In this document: piece by piece, positions 1-5,581 of the stretch
Numbering within the stretch: the first letter of the stretch is position 1
Layout of the letters: each line of letters opens with the position of its first letter
DNA from: Deltaproteobacteria bacterium
GTDB lineage: Bacteria; Desulfobacterota; Anaeroferrophillalia; Anaeroferrophillales; Tharpellaceae
Direction of reading: 5' to 3'
DNA: 5,581 nt
NCBI GenBank assembly: GCA_030633185.1
Contig: DAOVTG010000172.1
Location: forward strand, 1 to 5,581
Made by a program: the position numbers and the translations under genes
Notes under the pieces: generated by a model
Databases searched by the model: none
What the model was told of the DNA's origin: nothing
Seen by the model: the letters and a program-made list of their open reading frames with translations, nothing else

Positions 1-54
1 ATGTTATTCTTCCCTTTGCTGCCCATTGTCTTTAGCCTGAATTAATTATGCGAA

Positions 55-84
55 ATTATTACCAGCCAGTACTAACCCTGTCAA
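55..84 (-). promoter_or_regulatory. Candidate sigma70-type promoter reading out of the left edge
   Basis: On the minus strand a perfect -35 box TTGACA (79-84) and a five-of-six -10 box AATAAT (55-60) are separated by 18 bases. Transcription would start near position 48 and leave the window leftwards. It lies 38 bases past the stop of the 207-aa gene, where a promoter for a following gene would be expected. The 18-base spacer is slightly long and there is no extended -10 TG. Chance matches in AT-rich intergenic DNA are common. Confidence 0.4.
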
Positions 85-120
85 TCATTTTTACCGAAAA
101 CTGTATGGAGCCATTGACAG
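78..120. repeat. 8-bp inverted repeat with 27-bp spacer, overlapping the candidate promoter
   Basis: CTGTCAAT (78-85) and ATTGACAG (113-120) are exact reverse complements separated by 27 bases. The right arm begins three bases past the stop of the 207-aa gene, and the left arm contains the -35 box of the candidate leftward promoter. It could be a pair of operator half-sites or a weak RNA stem. No T-run follows either arm, so it is not a standard intrinsic terminator. One 8-bp pair could arise by chance. Confidence 0.35.
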
Positions 121-122
121 CT

Positions 123-746
123 TCATTTTTTCACATATACCCGCTTCAAAAAAACCGATTGTTCGAGTTTTAGCATCAGACCGCCGGGGACGTGGTGGAC
201 TGATTTTATGGTGATCAGGTCGAGGGGTGATTTGCCGAGCAGGGGTAAGGGTTGGTTCAGTTTCTGGATGGGTGCCAAGGTGGAGAGATCGATTTCGATA
301 TCGGTCTGTTGATCTTTGGTGGTGATGTGGGAAACGATCTCCTGATCTTTAATTTTATCAGTGAGAATGCGGTCGATGATACCTCCGGCGAGACCGGTGG
401 CGACCTTACCAAGGAAATTGCTGCCCAACACCTTTTGCGTGATAATGGAGACTAAGACCTGCTGCTGATTACCGGAAAGTTTGAGTTTGCTGGCTTTAAT
501 CAGGAGAGAGCAGCTAAGAGAGCTGCCAAGTTGCTTGATAGCAAGGTTCAGGGTGATACCTTGCGCATGAAAATTAACGGTCTCGACCTCAACCCCTTCC
601 TCGTTTTTAAGGGCGTGACGCAGGGCGGCTTCAAGATAGGTTTGCGGAATCAGAAATTCGCCTTTTTTGGCAGCGTCGAGAAACTCCTTCGAAATTTGCT
701 TTTTTACCGTATCCTTAATCGCTTTAAAACCATTCAATAAGCCCAT
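123..746 (-). CDS. Uncharacterised 207-aa protein, possibly lipid- or membrane-associated
   Basis: I do not recognise this protein. It is accepted as a gene because it begins with ATG, has a good Shine-Dalgarno sequence, follows priA by 40 bases on the same strand and fills the space with no overlap. Residues 1-30 are rich in lysine and form a plausible amphipathic helix (MGLLNGFKAIKDTVKKQ). Residues 50-105 alternate polar and hydrophobic residues, as in beta-strands. Residues 110-128 (NFLGKVATGLAGGIIDRIL) are glycine-rich and mildly hydrophobic, but too polar for a clear transmembrane helix. The C-terminal part (about 148-200) is again beta-rich, with a VPGGLMLKLE turn-strand element. There are no signal peptide, no catalytic motif and a single cysteine (79). 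The pattern of paired beta blocks ending in a 'gGL.lkl' strand weakly recalls LmeA/DUF2993-type lipid-binding proteins, but this is a guess from appearance only. Position suggests co-transcription with mutS2 and priA, which need not mean a shared function. Confidence 0.85.
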   Translation of the reverse strand: MGLLNGFKAIKDTVKKQISKEFLDAAKKGEFLIPQTYLEAALRHALKNEEGVEVETVNFHAQGITLNLAIKQLGSSLSCSLLIKASKLKLSGNQQQVLVSIITQKVLGSNFLGKVATGLAGGIIDRILTDKIKDQEIVSHITTKDQQTDIEIDLSTLAPIQKLNQPLPLLGKSPLDLITIKSVHHVPGGLMLKLEQSVFLKRVYVKK

Positions 747-753
747 CTTAACA

Positions 754-757
754 CTCC
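754..757 (-). promoter_or_regulatory. Shine-Dalgarno site of the 207-aa gene
   Basis: On the minus strand GGAG lies seven bases upstream of the ATG at 744-746, an ideal spacing. It fixes the start of the uncharacterised gene and shows that, unlike priA, this gene can recruit ribosomes independently. Confidence 0.75.
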
Positions 758-780
758 ATCGGCGTTGTAATTATTGGGAA

Positions 781-796
781 ATTTTTTTAAAAAAAT
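781..796. repeat. T7A7 palindromic tract spanning the priA stop codon
   Basis: The 16-bp sequence is a perfect palindrome of seven T followed by seven A, flanked by A and T. It covers the last two Phe codons and the TAA stop of priA. It has no GC stem, so it should not work as a Rho-independent terminator, which agrees with read-through into the 207-aa gene. Confidence 0.6.
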
Positions 797-3303
797 GACT
801 GCGGATCGATATCGAGACGCCAAGTTAACGGGGGAGCGGCGGCAAGCTGCTGTCGCCACTGGCGTAGGAAATTATGCAATAGTGTACGTTGAGAGGCCTT
901 AATCAAAAGGTTCCAGCGATAACGATTCTGAACTTTGACAATTGCCGAAGGCACCGGCCCTAGCAGGACGATGGGCGGCGGGGTATCGTGCAGGCCGGTC
1001 GATTTTTGGCCGAGAAGTTCAAGGCCGAGTTTTTTTACGGTTGTCAGAAACTCGCGTACCCTCTCTTCATCGGGGCCGACCGCTCTTAAATTGGCAAGAT
1101 AGGAGAAGGGCGGAAACCCGAGTTCGCGCCGACTTTCAAGCTCCTGACTATAAAAGGCGACGTAGTCATGGGCGGCCGCAGTGAGCACGCTATAGTGGTC
1201 GGGCTGCAACGTCTGAATAATCACTTCGCCCGATGAACTATCGCGTCCACGCCCGGTGCGTCCTGCGACCTGGGCCAAGAGCTGAAAAGTTCTCTCGGGG
1301 GCGGTAAATTCCGGCATCTCCAGGGAGAGGTCGGCAAAGATGACGCCGACGAGATCGACCATCGGGAAATTATGGCCCTTGGCTAACATCTGAGTGCCGA
1401 GCAGAACATCGGCTTTGCCTTGCCGAAAATCTTCTATAATCCGCCCGAGTTCACCTTTACGCCGGGTCGCATCACGATCAAGGCGCAAAACCCGAACCTC
1501 GGGGAAATGCTGCGCCAACCCCTCTTCCAACTTCTGAATCCCGATACCCAAGGGAAAGAACCGTTTCCCGCCACATTTTGGACAAATTTCCGGCACCGGC
1601 TGCTGACCTCCGCAATAGTGGCAGACGAGGAGTTCCAAACTTTTATGAAACGTCTGATGCACCGAGCAAAGACGACACTCCGGCATGTAACCGCAATTAA
1701 GACAATAGAGGGTTCGGGAAAAGCCGCGTTTATTGAGAAAAAGCATCACTTGACGACCATTGGCGAAGACCGCTTTCATGCGCTCAAGCAGTCGGGTGCT
1801 GAAACCATCCCAGGCAAACATGTTTTTCTGATCTTTGCCGAGATCGATAATCTCGACTTCGGGCATCGCTTTTTCATCAAGACGCTGAGGCAGAGAGAGA
1901 AGTTCGTAACGCCCGGCCTGCGCCCCATGATAACTGATCAGGGCCGGTGTCGCCGAGCCTAAAACGACACAACAACCGGCCATCTGCCCTCTGAGCAGAG
2001 CCAGATCCCGACCATTATAGGCAAATCCCGACTCCTGCTTGTACGAGGGTTCGTGCTCTTCATCAACCACGATAATTCCCGGTCGGGCCAGCGGCGCAAA
2101 AACCGCCGAACGCGCCCCGACAACAATTTGAGCCTTATCCGCAGCAATCCGCCGCCACTGATCATAACGCTCACCGGCATTTAAGCCACTATGCAAAACC
2201 GCAACCCGGGGACCGAATTCATGAATCAGGCGATCGACCAGTTCAATCGTTAAGGCAATCTCCGGCACCAGATAGATGGCTCCCAACCCCTGCCCGATAA
2301 CCTCGGCGATCAATTTTATATAAATTTCAGTTTTGCCGCTGCCGGTTACCCCATGCAGAAGATAGGGGGCAAACTTTTCCGGGGCTAACGTGGAATTAAT
2401 CCGGGCAAAAATCTCTTCCTGAGCAGGGGTCAGCGTCACCGCTTGCCGGGGGGTTGCCAGAGGCGCACTATCGTCCGACGACAGGGAGCGAAGTTTAGGA
2501 ATTTCGGATGCTTTAAGCCAGCCGCAATCCTGCCAGCGACGAAGCCAGGTTGAAGCGCCGCTAAAGGCGCTCAAAAACCGGCGGCGACTGAAAAATCCTC
2601 CCGCCGCAATAAACTCAAGCACTTGATAACGTTTGTTTTTTTCAATCTTAGAGCTGGTCAGGGCCTCGATAATTGCAGCTTTGTCAACAATTTCATAGAT
2701 CAGCTCAACCTGCGCTTTAACTAAAGGCGGCAAAAGTTGATCTTCACTAATCAGCCAACCTTGCTTGACCCAATTCGCGAGCCGGGCTTTCAGACGAGCC
2801 AAAGGCACCTGGACTGCAAGTTTTTTAGCCAACTCTTCAAGTGGCAGAGAACCGGTGGCAGTCAGCAACTTTAAAACTTCCGCGAGCAGCGGCGAACGGG
2901 TTTTGGCTTGGAGATCAAGTGCCTTCTCCCCTAAACCCAACAAGCGGCGCTGACGATATTGCAAACCTCTCGGCAAAAGTGCATGCAGGGCTTCGCCAAA
3001 GGGGGTCTGATAGTAGTGAGCGGCACGCTCATAGAAAGCAAGATGATCCTGATTAAAAAGAGGCTCTTCATCGACCACGGCAGCCAGAGTTTGCAGAACA
3101 ACCCCCTCTTTGAGAGGTGGACATTGCTCACTCCAACCAACCAGATAACCACTGGTCAAACGATTGCGAAATGGGGCCAGCACTCTTTTGCCGACCAAAA
3201 GACGAGCAATAATTGCGGGATCATCGACCCGGTAAGTAAAGATCGTATTGAGGGGCAGGTTAAATGCTACCTGGGCGTAAAAGAGTAACGAAGGGGTAAA
3301 CAC
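787..3303 (-). CDS. priA: Primosomal protein N' (replication restart helicase PriA)
   Basis: PriA is a 3'-to-5' superfamily 2 DNA helicase that recognises stalled forks and D-loops and starts reloading of the replicative helicase. The 838-aa protein looks complete. An N-terminal fork-binding domain (about 1-105, with the early YAQVAFNLPL signature) is followed by a winged-helix/linker region (about 106-300). The helicase core has Walker A GVTGSGKT (318-325), motif Ia YLVPEIALT (344-352), Walker B DEEH (414-417), GSATP (449-453), GTQMLAKGHNF (636-646) and QVAGRTGR (678-685). Eight cysteines (534, 537, 543, 546, 561, 564, 574, 577) have the same spacing as the two zinc sites of E. coli PriA. 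The C-terminus DIDPQSFF is typical of the family. GTG is the only plausible start: an in-frame TGA lies seven codons upstream (3322-3324), and no alternative start precedes the conserved N-terminus. There is no clear Shine-Dalgarno sequence, so translation is probably coupled to mutS2. The extra length relative to the 732-aa E. coli protein lies ahead of Walker A. Confidence 0.98.
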   Translation of the reverse strand: MFTPSLLFYAQVAFNLPLNTIFTYRVDDPAIIARLLVGKRVLAPFRNRLTSGYLVGWSEQCPPLKEGVVLQTLAAVVDEEPLFNQDHLAFYERAAHYYQTPFGEALHALLPRGLQYRQRRLLGLGEKALDLQAKTRSPLLAEVLKLLTATGSLPLEELAKKLAVQVPLARLKARLANWVKQGWLISEDQLLPPLVKAQVELIYEIVDKAAIIEALTSSKIEKNKRYQVLEFIAAGGFFSRRRFLSAFSGASTWLRRWQDCGWLKASEIPKLRSLSSDDSAPLATPRQAVTLTPAQEEIFARINSTLAPEKFAPYLLHGVTGSGKTEIYIKLIAEVIGQGLGAIYLVPEIALTIELVDRLIHEFGPRVAVLHSGLNAGERYDQWRRIAADKAQIVVGARSAVFAPLARPGIIVVDEEHEPSYKQESGFAYNGRDLALLRGQMAGCCVVLGSATPALISYHGAQAGRYELLSLPQRLDEKAMPEVEIIDLGKDQKNMFAWDGFSTRLLERMKAVFANGRQVMLFLNKRGFSRTLYCLNCGYMPECRLCSVHQTFHKSLELLVCHYCGGQQPVPEICPKCGGKRFFPLGIGIQKLEEGLAQHFPEVRVLRLDRDATRRKGELGRIIEDFRQGKADVLLGTQMLAKGHNFPMVDLVGVIFADLSLEMPEFTAPERTFQLLAQVAGRTGRGRDSSSGEVIIQTLQPDHYSVLTAAAHDYVAFYSQELESRRELGFPPFSYLANLRAVGPDEERVREFLTTVKKLGLELLGQKSTGLHDTPPPIVLLGPVPSAIVKVQNRYRWNLLIKASQRTLLHNFLRQWRQQLAAAPPLTWRLDIDPQSFF

Positions 3304-3308
3304 AATTA
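3303..3308 (-). promoter_or_regulatory. mutS2-priA stop/start junction, likely translational coupling
   Basis: Read on the minus strand, the mutS2 TAA (3306-3308) is followed by TT and then the first base of the priA GTG start. The 20 bases before the GTG lack any AGGAGG-like sequence. Ribosomes finishing mutS2 are therefore the likely source of priA initiation by termination-reinitiation. The spacing and the missing Shine-Dalgarno sequence are seen; the coupling is inferred. Confidence 0.55.
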
Positions 3309-5581
3309 CCGCTGCACCAATTCAACAATCGTAATCGCCGCCCCACCGGCGGCGGCATCGGGATGAGAGAAGTTGCTGACATAGGGCAAAGTTTTAAGCA
3401 CCTCATGGATTCCCTGGCGCAGGCGGCCGGTGCCGTGCCCATGAACAATCTCAACCTGAAGTTGTCCGTCAACAATCGCTTGGTCGATAAAAACGCTAAG
3501 CAGGTCGGCGGCTTCATCAACCCGTTTACCGATTAAATTGAGTACCCGAGTCGCCCCGGTCACCCCGAGAGCACCGCGCCCCAAACCGGAACCGCCATCT
3601 TCGGCGGCAACATTTCTGATCTTGACCGAATTTTCTTTGCCGGATCCGAATCCTTTCGCCGTCGCGGGCAGATGCCGACTGATTTTATCCGGCGTCAATG
3701 TAACCCGCAGATTACCATCCAGCACCACAGTCAGACGCTGGCGCGAAGTGTCGATCGCAACAATTGTTGCCGCCTTGGTCTGACCGGCAACCTGAACCCG
3801 GTCTCCGACCACAAGTTTCTCATAATCAACCACGGCCGGAGCCCGAGCCGGTTTCGGCAAAAGCCCGAGAACCTCGCCCCGAACTTCATTAAAGGCGTTG
3901 CGGAGCTTACCGACTTTAACCTCCGGCAACTCTCTCAAAGCGGCTTTACCGACCGCTTTTATCGCCGTTTCCAACTTAGTTTTGGCCGCCTCCAGTTCCG
4001 TAAGCCGCACTTTGAACTTTAATCGCGCCTCCTTAACCAACTGGGCAATCTGCTCCCGGGCACCGGTCTGAACCTTCTCTTTCTCAAACTCCAGCTCAAC
4101 CATCAGCCGTTGCCGACGATCACTCTCGATTCGAGCCTGCTGCTTTAAGTGAAGCAACTCTTTTTCATGATTGGCGGTGTGAGCCAGACGTTTTTCGAGT
4201 TGAACCGCCAGATTTGTCGTTCGATTTTCACCCTCGTCCAGAAGTGAACGGGCACGTTCAACCAAAATTTGCGAAAAACCTAAGTTACGGGCAATCAACA
4301 AAGCGTTACTCAGTCCCGGAACCCCATATTGAAGATGATAAAGCGGGCGAAAATTGGCCGGATCAAAAGCGACCGCGACACTGCTGACCCCCTCCTCTTC
4401 ATAAGCATAGGATTTAACGTCATTATAGTGCGTGGTCACCATAAAGATCGCCCGCCGCTCTTTGAGCTCGGTCAGCACGGCTTGAGCCAAAGCCGCCCCT
4501 TCTTTGGGATCGGTGCCGACACCGAGTTCATCAAGTAAGACCAAGGAGCGTGCATCGACCTCCTCCAAAATAGTCTTAACCGCTAGAAGATGACCGGAAA
4601 AGGTGCTCAGCGAGGCCGCCAGATTCTGCTCATCGCCGATCGCCGCAAGCACCGTGGAAAAGAGCGGCACCCGACTTTCAGGAGCGACCGGCAGCAACAA
4701 ACCACAACGGGCCATCAAAGCGATTAAACCGGCTGTTTTCAGGCTTACGGTTTTACCGCCGGTATTGGCTCCAGAGATCACCAGTCCGCAACGCCCGGTC
4801 GGAAACTCGATATCTATGGGCACCACCTGACCGGGCTTTAAAGATGCAACCAACAACGGGTGGCGAGCACTTTTAAGCGCAAAACCGGTTTCCCAAGACT
4901 CCAGTAAAACCGGGGCCGAGGCCTTAATCTGCTCGCCAAAAAGGGCTTTGGCCTGAAGTTGGTCAAGAGCTAGAATTTTCTCCAGAGTCTCAATGATCAG
5001 GGGTGCGGCATGGCGCAAGCGATCACCGAGCATACGCAGGATATTGATCTCTTCCTGTCTCTCTTCCTGCAGTAAAAGGGCAAGGTTGTTATTAAGGGAG
5101 ACACTCTCCAAGGGTTCAACAAAACAGGTCTGCCGGGTGCGGGAGTGGTCGTGAATAATGCCGGGAATGGCGCTACGAAAATTAGTTCTTAGAGGGAGTA
5201 CGTAACGCTGGTTGCGAATTGTAACCAGGTTGTCTTGAATCAGAGGCGCAAATTCCGGATTGGTGAGGATTTCATTAAGCTGGGTGCTGATCTGCCGCCT
5301 TGATGAGGCAATCCGCCGACGAATATCCTTGAGCTCTAAGCTGGCGTTGTCACGAATCTCCTCTTCTTCATTAATACAGCTCTCGATCAGACGAGCCTGC
5401 GGCGCAAACGAGCCGATATCGGCAAAAACCGAGGCTACCGGCGTAAAAAGATCTGCGGCCCGCTCCGCCGCCTGGTCGCGGTAATCGCGCACCCGCTCCA
5501 AAGCGGCAAAAGTGTACGCTATAACCAGCAATTCACGCGGCGGCAGCCAGCTTTCGGGAAAACGAATCTCCTCAAGAAAAG
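3306..5581 (-). CDS. mutS2: MutS2 family ATPase with C-terminal Smr domain (5' end missing)
   Basis: MutS2 is a DNA- and ribosome-binding ATPase. It is linked in different bacteria to suppression of recombination and to splitting of collided ribosomes; it is not part of classical mismatch repair. The frame is open to the right edge, giving 757 visible residues (numbered here from the first full codon at 5577-5579). Comparison with recalled MutS2 sequences suggests about 70 N-terminal residues lie off-window. Seen in order: the conserved core segment VTIRNQRYVLP (about 119-129); Walker A GANTGGKT (270-277, at 4749-4772); the TFSGHL signature (326-331); Walker B LVLLDELGVGTDP (346-358); the TTHY switch (382-385); a charged coiled-coil arm (about 446-546); a KOW-like beta segment (about 589-635); and an Smr domain with HGHGTG (713-718), ending in AITIVELVQR. 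The Smr LDxRG motif reads LNLIG (680-684), losing both the Asp and the Arg/His. The TTG at 5529-5531 lies inside the conserved domain and is not the start. The stop TAA lies two bases before priA. Confidence 0.96.
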   Translation of the reverse strand, partial: FLEEIRFPESWLPPRELLVIAYTFAALERVRDYRDQAAERAADLFTPVASVFADIGSFAPQARLIESCINEEEEIRDNASLELKDIRRRIASSRRQISTQLNEILTNPEFAPLIQDNLVTIRNQRYVLPLRTNFRSAIPGIIHDHSRTRQTCFVEPLESVSLNNNLALLLQEERQEEINILRMLGDRLRHAAPLIIETLEKILALDQLQAKALFGEQIKASAPVLLESWETGFALKSARHPLLVASLKPGQVVPIDIEFPTGRCGLVISGANTGGKTVSLKTAGLIALMARCGLLLPVAPESRVPLFSTVLAAIGDEQNLAASLSTFSGHLLAVKTILEEVDARSLVLLDELGVGTDPKEGAALAQAVLTELKERRAIFMVTTHYNDVKSYAYEEEGVSSVAVAFDPANFRPLYHLQYGVPGLSNALLIARNLGFSQILVERARSLLDEGENRTTNLAVQLEKRLAHTANHEKELLHLKQQARIESDRRQRLMVELEFEKEKVQTGAREQIAQLVKEARLKFKVRLTELEAAKTKLETAIKAVGKAALRELPEVKVGKLRNAFNEVRGEVLGLLPKPARAPAVVDYEKLVVGDRVQVAGQTKAATIVAIDTSRQRLTVVLDGNLRVTLTPDKISRHLPATAKGFGSGKENSVKIRNVAAEDGGSGLGRGALGVTGATRVLNLIGKRVDEAADLLSVFIDQAIVDGQLQVEIVHGHGTGRLRQGIHEVLKTLPYVSNFSHPDAAAGGAAITIVELVQR

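Larger units (their letters stand above)
1..122. other. Intergenic region with no supported gene
   Basis: Besides the candidate promoter and inverted repeat, no gene can be supported here. On the minus strand an ATG at 24-26 opens a frame of eight codons to the window edge (MGSKGKNN) but has only a poor upstream AGG. A purine-rich AAAGGGAAG (9-17) could instead serve as a ribosome binding site for a start codon just beyond the edge. On the plus strand a short hydrophobic frame ends with TAA at 43-45 and could be the tail of a gene from the left. The sequence does not decide between these. Confidence 0.4.

Noticed and set aside
78..120. Inverted repeat as an intrinsic terminator of the operon
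   Set aside because: The stem is only eight pairs, half of them GC-poor, the loop is 27 bases and no U-run follows on either strand.
781..796. AT palindrome as a transcription terminator after priA
   Set aside because: The stem would consist of A-U pairs only, with no loop and no GC clamp, and the next gene follows at 40 bases with its own ribosome binding site.
1420..1962. 180-codon open frame on the plus strand
   Set aside because: It lies wholly antisense to the zinc-binding and helicase region of priA, whose motifs are intact. Its composition is what the reverse strand of such a gene would give, and no recognisable protein motif or good ribosome site is seen.
2959..3288. 109-codon open frame on the plus strand
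   Set aside because: It is antisense to the N-terminal part of priA; the translation resembles no known domain and the frame has no supporting context.
3672..4022. 116-codon open frame on the plus strand
   Set aside because: It is antisense to the coiled-coil and KOW region of mutS2, which is clearly the coding strand.
5529..5531. TTG as the start codon of mutS2
   Set aside because: The frame stays open to the right edge, and the upstream residues (for example the FLEEIRFPES stretch) align with conserved MutS2 N-terminal sequence, so the true start lies outside the window.
1..5581. Mobile element, CRISPR array, tRNA/rRNA or defence system
   Set aside because: No transposase or integrase signature, repeat-spacer pattern, cloverleaf or other such structure was seen; the window is filled by housekeeping genes on one strand.

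Overview
The window looks like ordinary chromosomal housekeeping DNA from a bacterium. It is gene-dense, of moderate GC content, and all recognisable genes lie on the minus strand, so transcription runs from position 5581 towards position 1. The style of the PriA and MutS2 proteins suggests a Gram-negative anaerobe, perhaps of the Desulfobacterota (old Deltaproteobacteria). That is an impression from family resemblance, not something the sequence proves.

In transcription order, the first gene is a mutS2 whose 5' end lies beyond the right edge. It keeps the MutS-type ATPase core, a coiled-coil arm, a KOW-like segment and a C-terminal Smr domain. Two bases after its stop, a GTG codon opens priA, which is complete (838 aa) and encodes the primosomal helicase PriA with all helicase motifs and the eight zinc-binding cysteines. 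Forty bases after priA, with its own Shine-Dalgarno sequence, comes a complete 207-aa protein that I do not recognise. No terminator or convincing promoter separates the three, so they probably form one operon. The last 122 bases (1-122) hold no supported gene. They contain an 8-bp inverted repeat overlapping a sigma70-like promoter that would fire leftwards, probably into the next gene beyond the window.

Two of the three proteins act where replication or translation stalls: PriA reloads the replisome at abandoned forks, and MutS2 has been linked to recombination control and to rescue of collided ribosomes. The unknown third protein has a basic amphipathic N-terminus and an otherwise beta-rich pattern. 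I found no mobile element, CRISPR array, RNA gene or defence system. The most notable details are a degenerate LDxRG motif in the MutS2 Smr domain, an enlarged region ahead of the PriA helicase core, a priA start with no Shine-Dalgarno sequence directly behind mutS2, and the unknown operon member.
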